From an uncultured Burkholderiaceae bacterium (GTDB lineage Bacteria > Pseudomonadota > Gammaproteobacteria > Burkholderiales > Burkholderiaceae): a stretch of 7,797 nucleotides of DNA. A program made the position numbers and the translations under genes. Under the pieces are notes generated by a model. The model was not told where the DNA came from, made no database searches, and worked only from the letters and a program-made list of their open reading frames with translations. Where the stretch lies: assembly GCA_937871985.1 (NCBI GenBank), contig CALMPB010000443.1, positions 1 to 7,797 of the forward strand, in the 5' to 3' direction. Shown piece by piece: positions 1 through 6,347 of the stretch; the stretch's first letter is position 1, and every line of letters starts with the position of its first letter.

Positions 1-600
1 GCGAAGGTGGCGTCATTGGTCGATCCGGCGGATCTCGCGCAGATACCGGGGTTCGATGGCTCCAACCCCAATCCCTCAGGTGGCAACACCGCCAGTCCCG
101 TTGCCGGGCCGGCAGGTGACGGCGGCACGACGAAGCCCGGCATGCCAGTAGGCCCGCTGGGTACGCCAGCGAGTGGTGCGGGGGGCGCGACAACTCAAAA
201 TACCTCGACTGCAAGTCCTTTGCCGGATGGGCCAGACTTCAACATTGTTCATTCCGTACCGGCTGGTGATCAATCTGCAATCACGCACGGACTCGAGGAT
301 GCAATGAACTCGCAACCAACACCAGAGAACACAACCGGTAGAGGTTTGGAAATTTCCAGATACTCTCAAGGCACTTGGAATGATGCCAATCGGGCATTTG
401 ACAACATGCCTGTTAGCGATGTACGCACCTTTGTCACCAGTGACGGAGGGATTGGTCGGCAAGGTTTGCTGCCAGACGGTACAACGGTCATTGTTCGTCC
501 GGTGAGTTCAGACGGTACTCCAACTATTCAGATTATCGATAATAATCGTGAAAGCCCACGGACCGTGCAGGAGATTCGCTTTGGAAGTCCTCGTCGCTAA
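1..600 (+). CDS. C-terminal end of a polymorphic toxin (partial, 5' end outside window)
   Basis: The frame is open from base 1 and ends with TAA at 598-600, so the window holds the last 199 residues of a protein that starts upstream; the GTG at 7 is only the first in-frame start codon inside the window and has no convincing ribosome site. Residues about 18-78 are a low-complexity linker rich in Gly, Pro, Ser, Thr and Ala. From about residue 80 a compact, less biased domain follows, ending in a beta-rich tail with the motif VIVRPVSSDGTPTIQI and then EIRFG. Tails of the form VRP-SSDG-PT-EI-...-IR are familiar to me at the tips of Rhs- and hemagglutinin/CdiA-type toxins, some of them ribonucleases. 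A small gene starting inside its 3' end fits a toxin-immunity pair. Toxin role is inferred; the activity is not identified, and whether the parent is a two-partner-secretion, Rhs or other carrier cannot be seen. The domain-coding part has lower GC than the genes to the right, which fits transfer. Confidence 0.6.
   Translation, partial: AKVASLVDPADLAQIPGFDGSNPNPSGGNTASPVAGPAGDGGTTKPGMPVGPLGTPASGAGGATTQNTSTASPLPDGPDFNIVHSVPAGDQSAITHGLEDAMNSQPTPENTTGRGLEISRYSQGTWNDANRAFDNMPVSDVRTFVTSDGGIGRQGLLPDGTTVIVRPVSSDGTPTIQIIDNNRESPRTVQEIRFGSPRR
569..573 (+). promoter_or_regulatory. Ribosome binding site of the immunity gene, inside the toxin ORF
   Basis: AGGAG lies 7 nt upstream of a TTG codon at 581 and falls within the last codons of the toxin frame. 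It decides the start of the downstream gene: the in-frame GTG at 548 would give a longer product but has no comparable site. A TTG start overlapping the upstream gene suggests translation linked to that of the toxin, so the protector is made whenever the toxin is. Confidence 0.65.
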
Positions 601-1120
601 GCAGAGATTGTCTGTTGAAATATCTGACCTCATTGATTTACAAAGAGCGCTGCTGAATGTTAATCGATTCGATGAGCGCTGGCTTGCAGAGCGACAATGG
701 CAAGTCATGCACAGCGAAGACAACAATTTCATTGACGAGGATGTTGTTAAATTCATTGAGTTCTGCGACCTGCATGGCATGGCGGATTTAATTGCAACGG
801 AGACTTTGTCGATATTTATGAGCACGGGGCTTCTTGATGTGCGATCATTTCCTAGCAATGCGACAGCGTTGAGTCAAGTGCTCTATGGACTCGGGCATCC
901 ATTGAATTCGACGCATGAGGATGCGGGGTGGATCTTGGATGCCGCTGTAGGTGTCAATTTGATTCTCAACTTCAAAAGGCCTTGGCAATTCTTGATTTTG
1001 CGAGATGGTGGAGGGGTCGTGAGCATTGCTGGAAGCAAGTCGTTTATTGAGCACATGACGACGGGTTCAGAACTCGTGTGGCTACCAGGACTGCCACCAT
1101 GGGTTCGTCCACAGTTTTAG
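581..1120 (+). CDS. Putative immunity protein for the upstream toxin tip
   Basis: Predicted product of 179 residues starting at TTG 581 (EVLVAKQRLSVEIS...) and ending with TAG at 1118-1120. The alternative GTG at 548 would add 11 residues but lies in the toxin-coding sequence without a good ribosome site. The protein has no signal peptide and no membrane segment; it is rich in Asp and Glu in its first half (SEDNNFIDEDVVKFIEF), is probably mostly helical there, and ends in a mixed segment with NLILNFKRPWQFLIL and a Pro/Trp-rich tail. I do not recognise the family. The call rests on position: directly after, and overlapping by 20 nt, the end of a toxin-like C-terminal domain on the same strand, with the same lowered GC. 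An acidic cytoplasmic protein is typical of inhibitors that occupy a nuclease active site, but its target here is inferred. Confidence 0.6.
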   Translation: MEVLVAKQRLSVEISDLIDLQRALLNVNRFDERWLAERQWQVMHSEDNNFIDEDVVKFIEFCDLHGMADLIATETLSIFMSTGLLDVRSFPSNATALSQVLYGLGHPLNSTHEDAGWILDAAVGVNLILNFKRPWQFLILRDGGGVVSIAGSKSFIEHMTTGSELVWLPGLPPWVRPQF

Positions 1121-1431
1121 TCGGGAGCGGGCGCCGGAACTGGTGTTCGGCTGATCGTTGAGATTTTATAGACGGCAGTCCAGGTCAGTAAAAATGCCCG
1201 CCCCGACCGTCTCGAAAATGCAGATCATGGGAAAGGAATACCATATCAAGGGCCGAATCGTCGCTATTTCGAGTGGGGTGTGCGCTTAATGAGGTGGAGG
1301 TTCATGACGGATGGTGTTGTTGCGTCGAACGAATTCGAATCGCAAGTTGATTGAAGCTGAATTGCCTTCTTGATGGTAATGGCGTAGGATTGAGAGAAGC
1401 TGTTCTTGCCGGCTCGGCTAAACGATCAACT
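1121..1431. other. Region without intact gene: toxin-module debris between convergent genes
   Basis: This 311-bp stretch separates the plus-strand immunity gene from the end of the minus-strand cyclase-like gene. All three plus-strand frames are interrupted. The only recognisable content is the decayed toxin tip annotated separately. Its first 50 bases read SGAGAGTGVRLIVEIL then stop in one frame, which could be the tail of yet another fragment but is too short to assign. After 1355 I see no gene. I found no hairpin with a following T-run on either strand that I would call a terminator. Confidence 0.5.
1172..1350 (+). pseudogene. Decayed colicin E3-type ribosomal RNase toxin tip (frameshifted remnant)
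   Basis: After a stop at 1169-1171 the frame 1172-1276 reads KNARPDRLENADHG, then KGIPYQGPNRRYFEW. The next expected piece, ALNEVEVHD, is found at 1282-1308 but in a different frame. In the cytotoxic domain of colicin E3 and its many relatives the core is YEWDSQHGEIE (family pattern roughly RRYYEWD-x-x-H-N-x-x-E-V-Y-D). Here Trp ends at 1276 and Ala begins at 1282, leaving 5 nt where two codons (6 nt) are expected, so one base has been lost exactly at the catalytic Asp. The position of the catalytic His carries Leu, and the final basic segment with the catalytic Arg is absent. The remnant has no carrier in front of it and lies right behind an intact toxin-immunity pair, as displaced tips do. 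The catalytic residues of colicin E3 (Asp, His, Glu, Arg) are from family knowledge; the frameshift and motif are read from the sequence. Confidence 0.6.
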
Positions 1432-3201
1432 TTACGGAAGACCCAATTGCCGCATGGCTTTGGCCACGCGCTGGCGCAAGGGATTTTCGGCGCTGCCCAT
1501 GGAGAGGTACGACGACACGGTCAAGTCCGGTGCCTCGGTTCTGAGTTGGTAGAGGACGGCCAGTCCTTCGTCGATCTGCCCAAGCTCTGTGTGGGCCGTC
1601 AATAGCAGGCGCAGCGTGGGGATATGGTGCTTGTTGGCCTTCAGTGATTGACGCCCATAGGCGATGGCCTGCTTCAACTGATGATTGGCAATAAAGGCAT
1701 TACCCGTGAGCAGATCGAAAAAGTACTGCAAGGGGTCGACCGGCGATAGATTGCGCGCGAAGCTCGCTTCGGACACTGACAAAGAACTCGAGCCCCAACT
1801 GGCCGAATAGAGGCTTTTGAACAGCCAAGCCATGGGCTCGCTGGGATTGGCTTCGATGGCCAAGGTCAGGTGACTTCGCGCCTGCTGAGGATCGTTTAGC
1901 AATTGGCTCTGGATATAGCCCGTGACCGCCAGCGCCATCGCATGGTTGGGATCGATCTGCAAAGCGCGCAGGGCCTGCTCGCGGGCTTGCTGGATGTCTC
2001 GGCCCACGTTGGCACTTCTACCCTTGATCACGTTCAAGGCATGCCACATGGCCAACCAGGCACGGGGCAGGGCGTGCCCAGGATGTCGTCCGGTCAAGGC
2101 GACCCAGGCATCGCGCCCGCGCTCAAATATCGCGTCCGAGTGGCTGTGCGTCATCGAAATGCTCGCCAGCATGAGATGGCCGCTGTCCAGGTTTGGCAGG
2201 GGTAGCGACAAGGCTCGGCTGAGTTGGGCCTGGCCCAGGGCCTGCGCCACGGCGCGTGCCAATTCGTGCAGCAGCTCGCTGGCCTCGTGAAACAGGTCGG
2301 GCAGTGCCCGCTGCAGTTGCCCTGTCCACAACAGCGTCTGGCTGTGCAACTCGACGAGTTCGGCGGTGACGACGAGTCGGCGGTTGCGAATGCTGTAGCG
2401 GCCCGAGAAGACGAAGTTGATTCCCAGATGGTGCTTGATCTTTTTGAGGTCCTTGGCGTCGTGCAAGGCGGAGGTGGATCGCGGGGAGATCACCCGCAAT
2501 CCCACGCTATGGAACAAGCGCGTGACGACCCCCTCGGCAATCAGTTCGCCGATCACCCAGTGCATGGACTCCGCAGCGTCTGCCCGAAACGGCATCACGG
2601 CCAATCCCGGGCGAAGGTCGCTGCCCACTACCGCCACTGCGCGGCGTGAGATGTCTGAACATCTGGGGCGGGCATGAAACAGGCGCACCATTTGATCAGG
2701 CCGCCCGGCTCGATGCCCCAAGTCCTCAAAGTCCGCATCGAGACCGTTGACCAGCCGGTCGCGCAGCTCGGCGGTCACCAGAACTTCTCCAGGTCCGGCC
2801 CATGTGGTGAGTGCCGAGATCGATTGCATGTCTCGGTCGAGCGATTTCTTTTGTTCGCAGGGAAGGTGGGCCAGATGGGCAACGGCGTGCAAGTGCAATT
2901 GGCTGGACCCATCGTCTTGCGCATTCAGAGAGTCTGCCAACTGGTTTAAGGCAAATGCTGCTTGCAGGCAGTGATGAGCATCTTCGAAGGCGATTACCAA
3001 CCCAGTGCCCGTGTCCCTGACGATCTGACCTTCGTGACGCGACAACACTTGCCGCAGCGCACTCCCTGCCCATCGAAGCCACCGCTCCGCGGGCAATTCT
3101 TCTCCGCCCGCTGCGCTCCGACAGAGCCTGGCAATGTTGATCGCCAGTAGCGGGCGCTCTACCAATCCATGGTGTGAAATGGGGGCGTCGGCAGTTTGCA
3201 A
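1432..3201 (-). CDS. Pseudo-adenylate cyclase / TolB-like / TPR protein, paralogue A
   Basis: 589 residues from a TTG at 3201; TTG at 3231 (599 residues) is the other candidate. Neither has a clear ribosome site. I prefer 3201 because it places exactly 14 residues before the ERPLL motif, as in paralogue B. Domains from 3201: a class III cyclase-like fold (about 15-175, with IVRDTGTGLVIAF and PGEVLVTAELRDRL); a TolB/FlgO-like domain (about 195-320, LAVMPF through SGRYSIRNRRLVVTAELVE); then a helical TPR-like tail ending AMRQLGLP. The first metal-binding Asp of cyclases is Asn 22 here, the second is Thr 66, and the usual NVAAR motif is absent, so cyclase activity is very unlikely. No transmembrane segment or DNA-binding domain is visible. 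It follows paralogue B after 69 bp (39 bp with the longer start) on the same strand, so it is probably the last gene of the operon. Role unknown; a regulatory or scaffold function is inferred. Confidence 0.8.
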   Translation of the reverse strand: MQTADAPISHHGLVERPLLAINIARLCRSAAGGEELPAERWLRWAGSALRQVLSRHEGQIVRDTGTGLVIAFEDAHHCLQAAFALNQLADSLNAQDDGSSQLHLHAVAHLAHLPCEQKKSLDRDMQSISALTTWAGPGEVLVTAELRDRLVNGLDADFEDLGHRAGRPDQMVRLFHARPRCSDISRRAVAVVGSDLRPGLAVMPFRADAAESMHWVIGELIAEGVVTRLFHSVGLRVISPRSTSALHDAKDLKKIKHHLGINFVFSGRYSIRNRRLVVTAELVELHSQTLLWTGQLQRALPDLFHEASELLHELARAVAQALGQAQLSRALSLPLPNLDSGHLMLASISMTHSHSDAIFERGRDAWVALTGRHPGHALPRAWLAMWHALNVIKGRSANVGRDIQQAREQALRALQIDPNHAMALAVTGYIQSQLLNDPQQARSHLTLAIEANPSEPMAWLFKSLYSASWGSSSLSVSEASFARNLSPVDPLQYFFDLLTGNAFIANHQLKQAIAYGRQSLKANKHHIPTLRLLLTAHTELGQIDEGLAVLYQLRTEAPDLTVSSYLSMGSAENPLRQRVAKAMRQLGLP

Positions 3202-3270
3202 GTTGGGGTCAGCGACGCGAAGGGCCTGCAAAGAGAGGGCGTGGTCAATGGGGCTCAGGTGCTCACGTAC

Positions 3271-5043
3271 TCAGGTCTCGGGAAGGCCCAGTTGCCGCAT
3301 GGCATTGGCGATGCGCTGGCGCATGGGGCTTTCTGCGCTGCCTATGGCGAGATACGAGGACACAGTCAGTTCCGGTGCCTCGGCTCGCAACTGGTTCAGG
3401 ATGGCCCTGCCTTCGTCGAACTGCCCCAGTTCCGCATGAGCCGTCAGCAGCAAACGCAGCGTGGGAACGTGGTGCTTGTGGGCCCGCAATGACAGGCGTC
3501 CGCAGGCGACTGCTTGATCCAACTGGCGGTCAGCCAGCAAGGCATTGCCCGTGAGCAGGTCAAAGAAGTATCGCAAAGGGTCGACGGGCGAAAGGGACCG
3601 CGCGACGTACGCCTCGGTCACCGACAGGGAACTGGAGCCCCAGCCAGCGGAATACAGGCTTTTGAATAGCCACGCCATGGGCTCGCTGGGGTTGGCTTCA
3701 ACGGCCGACGCCAGATAGCGGTTCGCCTGCTGAGGATCGCTCAGCAACTGGCATTGGATATAGCCTTCCACCGCGAGGGCCATCGCATTCTTGGGTTCGA
3801 CGTCCAGCGCATGCTGCGTCTGCTCGCGGGCCTGCCTGATGTCGCGGGCCACGTTGCCACTTGTTCCCTTGACCACATTCAAGGCGTGCCACATGGCCAA
3901 CCACGCACGGGGCAGTGCGTGTTCGGGGTGCCGCATGGTCAACTCGTTCAAGGTTGCGCGCCCACGATCGAAGGCCTTGCTGGAATGGCTGTGCACCATC
4001 GAAATTCCGGCCAGCATCAGAAAGCTGCTGTCCAGGCTCGGCAGCGGACGCGTCAAAGCCTGGCTCACCTGCGCCTTGTCCAGCGCCTGCGCCACCGTGC
4101 GCGCCAACTCGTGCAGCAGTTCGCTTTGTTCCTGCAGCAGATCGCGCAGCGCGTGCTGCAATTGACCGGTCCACAGAAGGGTGTGGCTGCGCGCTTCGGC
4201 CAGTTCGGCCGTCACCACGAGCTTGTCGTTGCGTATGCTGTAACTGCCCGACAGGATGAAGGTCGCGCCCAGATGTCGTTCGATCTCGGCGAGTTCGCCA
4301 CTGCCGCGCAGGGCAGACGTGGATTGCCGCGCGATCACCCGCAGGCCGATGCTGTGGGACAAGCGCGCGATCACCCCATCGGCGATCAACTCGCCGAGCA
4401 CCCAGTGCTTGACTTCTGGTGCGTTGGCCTGAAAGGGAATAACGGCCAAGGCCGGGCGGAGGTCCTGATCCTCTGCGGTAAGGCGGTCCGAAATGGCCCC
4501 GTGGGTTGGATGGGCCCGGAATAGGCGCACGGGTTGGACGAACGACTCCACCCAATGGCCCAGGTCTTCGAAGTCGGCGTCGAGACCGTTGGCCAGCCGA
4601 TCGCGCAGTTCGGCGGTGACCAGGACTTCGCCGGGCGCGGCCAATGCCGTCAACTCCGAGGTCAGTTGCACGTCGCGATCGACGGGCTCAAGCTGGCCGT
4701 GGCCATAGCTGGCCAGATGCGCACCCGCGCGCAACTGCAAATGCTTCGAGGCATCTGTCCGCCCATTCAAGGCATCCGCCAGCTGATTCAGCGCAAAGGC
4801 CGCCTGCACACAGTGGCGAGCGTCGGCAAATTCCATCATCAGGCCGTGGTTCGTTTGCCTGACGATGTGCCCCTTGTGGTGCGACAGCAACTGCCAATAC
4901 GCATCGCCCGCCCACTGCTGAAGTCGGTCCATGAGCGGATCGGTTCCGCCCCAGGTACCTGTCGTGTTGTCGGCGATGTCCATCGCCATCAGTGGGCGTT
5001 CTTCGATCCGGGAACTGGGGAAGGTGGTGTCGGCGGCACTCAT
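3271..5043 (-). CDS. Pseudo-adenylate cyclase / TolB-like / TPR protein, paralogue B
   Basis: 590 residues from ATG at 5043, 9 bp after the stop of the transporter gene; the ribosome site is weak (TGAG about 10 nt upstream), so translational coupling is likely. Residues about 15-175 form a class III cyclase-like domain: MDIAD keeps the first metal-binding Asp (22), but the strand that should read TGDG reads QTNHG, with His 66 in place of the second Asp, and the NVAAR motif is replaced by DVQLTSE. Residues about 196-325 form a TolB/FlgO-like alpha/beta domain (LAVIPF, GELIADGVIARL, SGSYSIRNDKLVVTAELAEA). The rest, about 335-590, is helical with TPR-like units (AMALAVEGYIQCQLL, EANPSEPMAWLFKSLYS). 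This three-part architecture is common among proteobacterial cyclase-related proteins. No membrane segment or DNA-binding domain is seen. The lost active-site residues argue for a binding or signalling role rather than cAMP synthesis; ligand and partner are unknown. Confidence 0.82.
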   Translation of the reverse strand: MSAADTTFPSSRIEERPLMAMDIADNTTGTWGGTDPLMDRLQQWAGDAYWQLLSHHKGHIVRQTNHGLMMEFADARHCVQAAFALNQLADALNGRTDASKHLQLRAGAHLASYGHGQLEPVDRDVQLTSELTALAAPGEVLVTAELRDRLANGLDADFEDLGHWVESFVQPVRLFRAHPTHGAISDRLTAEDQDLRPALAVIPFQANAPEVKHWVLGELIADGVIARLSHSIGLRVIARQSTSALRGSGELAEIERHLGATFILSGSYSIRNDKLVVTAELAEARSHTLLWTGQLQHALRDLLQEQSELLHELARTVAQALDKAQVSQALTRPLPSLDSSFLMLAGISMVHSHSSKAFDRGRATLNELTMRHPEHALPRAWLAMWHALNVVKGTSGNVARDIRQAREQTQHALDVEPKNAMALAVEGYIQCQLLSDPQQANRYLASAVEANPSEPMAWLFKSLYSAGWGSSSLSVTEAYVARSLSPVDPLRYFFDLLTGNALLADRQLDQAVACGRLSLRAHKHHVPTLRLLLTAHAELGQFDEGRAILNQLRAEAPELTVSSYLAIGSAESPMRQRIANAMRQLGLPET

Positions 5044-5052
5044 GGCGTGATC

Positions 5053-5997
5053 TCAGGACTGAATGCGGTTGTTCCTTGAAAAGGGAGCGGATTTCGCAGG
5101 GTCGATGCCGGCGAGCACACTGGCGATGAGGATGCCCGAACTGACCAGCACTACCGCCATGGCCTCATGGGGATGGATGCCGTCGCCGACGATAGCCCGG
5201 CCAAGGAACATGGACAACACGGGGATGGCAGCGAAGAAGACGGCAACGCGTTGGCTGCCGAGTTGGCGCGTGGCGTAGCTGGCCAACAGAACAGCGCAGG
5301 CCCCCATGCCGAGGCCCTGGAAGATTGCCTGAGCCAGCACCTCCGAAGCGGGCGCCGTCCAGAGTGCGGACGACGCAGGCGATGCCAGCAGCAACAGTCC
5401 CCCAACGATGCCCGAATACACCGCCACCAATGCCGCGGCCTGCATGGGGTCCACCTCATGTTGTTGGACATACACGAGGTAGGCCGCCGCCAGTGCCGAC
5501 GACAGCAGAAAGAACAGGTCGCCAATCCATATCCGGTTTTCGAACGACGTCCACGACGAGTAGCCCAGCAGCATTAGCGCGCCCATGGCGATCAAGGCAA
5601 GACCCAGGGTTTGTCGCCAATCTGGCGCTGCCCCGTACCCCAGCCGGCGCCACAGCATGACCCAGACCGGGAGAAAGCCCGGCCCCAAGGCGGACGCATG
5701 ACTGGCGGGGGAGAACTGAAGGCCGGCGATCGCTGTCAGGTGCATTCCCCAGCCGTGCAGAAAGGCGAGCGCCAAGCCGGTCACCGCCAGTTTCCTCGGC
5801 AACTGCCGCCAATGGATCAGCAGGAATGGCAGAAACACCAGCCCGCCGATGCCGCAGCGCAGCAGGACCAGGTCCAGAGGGCCCAGATGGTGCGTGAGGG
5901 ACAGTCGCGTGACCGCTGGCGCGCTGGACGCCAGAAGCACCACAGCCACTGTGGCTCCGTAGGCGTTCAAGCGACGGTTGGATGGCGCGAATTGCAC
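5053..5997 (-). CDS. EamA/DMT-superfamily transporter, 10 TM segments
   Basis: 314 residues from a GTG at 5997; a purine-rich AGGGGGAG ends 4 nt before it, supporting this start. The protein is very hydrophobic with ten predictable membrane helices at about 13-33, 41-62, 70-92, 98-117, 128-147, 158-178, 186-207, 218-242, 248-268 and 279-298. They fall into two five-helix halves, as in the two EamA domains of the drug/metabolite transporter superfamily, and the length is normal for that family. Family members mostly export amino acids, metabolites or small toxic compounds across the inner membrane; the substrate cannot be read from sequence. It is first in a minus-strand run with the two cyclase-like genes (9-bp gap to the next) and is transcribed divergently from the small-peptide gene, 82 bp away. 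Export of a product linked to that peptide locus is a possible role but is inference. Confidence 0.88.
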   Translation of the reverse strand: MQFAPSNRRLNAYGATVAVVLLASSAPAVTRLSLTHHLGPLDLVLLRCGIGGLVFLPFLLIHWRQLPRKLAVTGLALAFLHGWGMHLTAIAGLQFSPASHASALGPGFLPVWVMLWRRLGYGAAPDWRQTLGLALIAMGALMLLGYSSWTSFENRIWIGDLFFLLSSALAAAYLVYVQQHEVDPMQAAALVAVYSGIVGGLLLLASPASSALWTAPASEVLAQAIFQGLGMGACAVLLASYATRQLGSQRVAVFFAAIPVLSMFLGRAIVGDGIHPHEAMAVVLVSSGILIASVLAGIDPAKSAPFSRNNRIQS

Positions 5998-6024
5998 GGT
6001 ACTCCCCCTGGTGGTCTGATCGAC

Positions 6025-6040
6025 CCGGCTCGCGAGCGGG
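6025..6040. promoter_or_regulatory. GC-rich palindrome in the divergent intergenic region (candidate operator)
   Basis: The core GCTCGCGAGC at 6028-6037 is a perfect 10-bp dyad, extended by a CC/GG pair on each side of one mismatch. It sits near the middle of the 82-bp gap between the divergent transporter and peptide genes (5998-6079), where a repressor or activator controlling both would bind. A single short GC-rich dyad can occur by chance in such a genome, and I see no convincing -35/-10 pairs around it. Confidence 0.35.
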
Positions 6041-6068
6041 CCAGTCTAGTCCTTTCTTTGAAACTTTC

Positions 6069-6073
6069 AGGAG
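6069..6073 (+). promoter_or_regulatory. Ribosome binding site of the repeat-peptide gene
   Basis: AGGAG lies 6 nt before the ATG at 6080, one of the best-formed Shine-Dalgarno sites in the window. It is the main evidence that the short ORF behind it is a translated gene and not chance. Confidence 0.7.
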
Positions 6074-6079
6074 ATTCTG

Positions 6080-6325
6080 ATGAACATCACTCAAAGCTCA
6101 TCTTCGAACCGTGCCACCGAGAAAAAGGCCGTCATTGGTGGGGGGTGGATCACCGCGCCAGCCGTGGCGGCGCATGTGCGCCGGCATCTGGCCGATGCGG
6201 AATATCGGGTACCGCAACAGCCTGCGGGCGGTGATAGAAAGGCGCTCATCGGTGGCGGCTGGATCACAGCGCCTGTTGTCGCTGCGCATTTGCGGCAGAA
6301 AATGCGGACCACGCCCCAGCGCTGA
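6080..6325 (+). CDS. Small two-repeat peptide (81 aa), possible precursor peptide
   Basis: Starts at ATG 6080 with a strong AGGAG and ends with TGA at 6323-6325. The N terminus is short and polar (MNITQSSSSNRATE). Two copies of one motif follow: residues 15-34 contain AVIGGGWITAPAVAAHVR and residues 53-72 contain ALIGGGWITAPVVAAHLR, 38 residues apart. They are joined by a charged-to-proline linker (HLADAEYRVPQQPAGGD), and a basic tail ends in TTPQR. At least nine of the sixteen identical codon pairs differ silently, so the motif is kept at the protein level. There is no signal peptide, cysteine or clear membrane helix. The next gene (DUF6065-like) starts 22 bp downstream and is probably cotranscribed. 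A repeated core after a polar leader resembles precursors of modified peptides (RiPPs), but no GG-cleavage leader or known modifying enzyme is visible; a structural or protein-binding motif is the alternative. I do not recognise the family. Confidence 0.65.
   Translation: MNITQSSSSNRATEKKAVIGGGWITAPAVAAHVRRHLADAEYRVPQQPAGGDRKALIGGGWITAPVVAAHLRQKMRTTPQR
6122..6181 (+). repeat. Peptide repeat unit 1
   Basis: Encodes residues 15-34 of the small protein, with core IGGGWITAPAVAAHVR. It differs from unit 2 by conservative changes (Lys/Arg at the first position, Val/Leu, Ala/Val, Val/Leu) plus many silent third-position changes. Confidence 0.75.
6236..6295 (+). repeat. Peptide repeat unit 2
   Basis: Encodes residues 53-72, with core IGGGWITAPVVAAHLR, in the same frame and 114 nt after unit 1. 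The invariant positions shared by both units are Lys, Ala, IGGGWITAP, then VAAH and Arg. Confidence 0.75.
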
Positions 6326-6347
6326 TCCTTTCAGAGAGCCCCGCACC

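Larger units (their letters stand above)
1432..5043 (-). repeat. Tandem gene duplication of the cyclase-like/TPR gene
   Basis: The two genes are arranged head to tail with about 1.84 kb between corresponding points (starts 3201 and 5043, stops 1432 and 3271). They align from the ERPL motif near the N terminus to the AMRQLGLP end with almost no gaps. The TPR-like tail is the most conserved (shared blocks HALPRAWLAMWHALNV, NPSEPMAWLFKSLYSA, WGSSSLSV, PTLRLLLTAH), whereas the cyclase-like domain has diverged more. The many silent differences show that the duplication is old and that both copies stayed under selection. Confidence 0.85.

Noticed and set aside
1218..1280. Short ORF starting ATG CAG ATC ATG within the toxin remnant
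   Set aside because: Only about 20 codons and no ribosome site; a neighbouring frame carries the colicin E3-like motif instead.
1381..1431. GCCGGCTCGGC hairpin near the end of paralogue A as a terminator
   Set aside because: The stem is only about four base pairs and no T-run follows on either strand.
1351..1605. 84-aa plus-strand ORF crossing the end of paralogue A
   Set aside because: Most of it is antisense to the conserved C-terminal tail of paralogue A; no motif or ribosome site.
3698..4555. 285-aa minus-strand ORF inside paralogue B in another frame
   Set aside because: Arg/Gly/Pro/Ala-rich frame-shifted reading of a gene with clear domains; a typical high-GC shadow.
5456..6094. 212-aa minus-strand ORF overlapping the transporter
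   Set aside because: It lies out of frame over a clear 10-TM protein and has no hydrophobic pattern or motif of its own.
6111..6347. Upstream extension of the DUF6065-like frame to ATG 6111
   Set aside because: It overlaps the repeat-peptide gene in another frame, lacks a ribosome site, and the family-like sequence begins only after ATG 6348.
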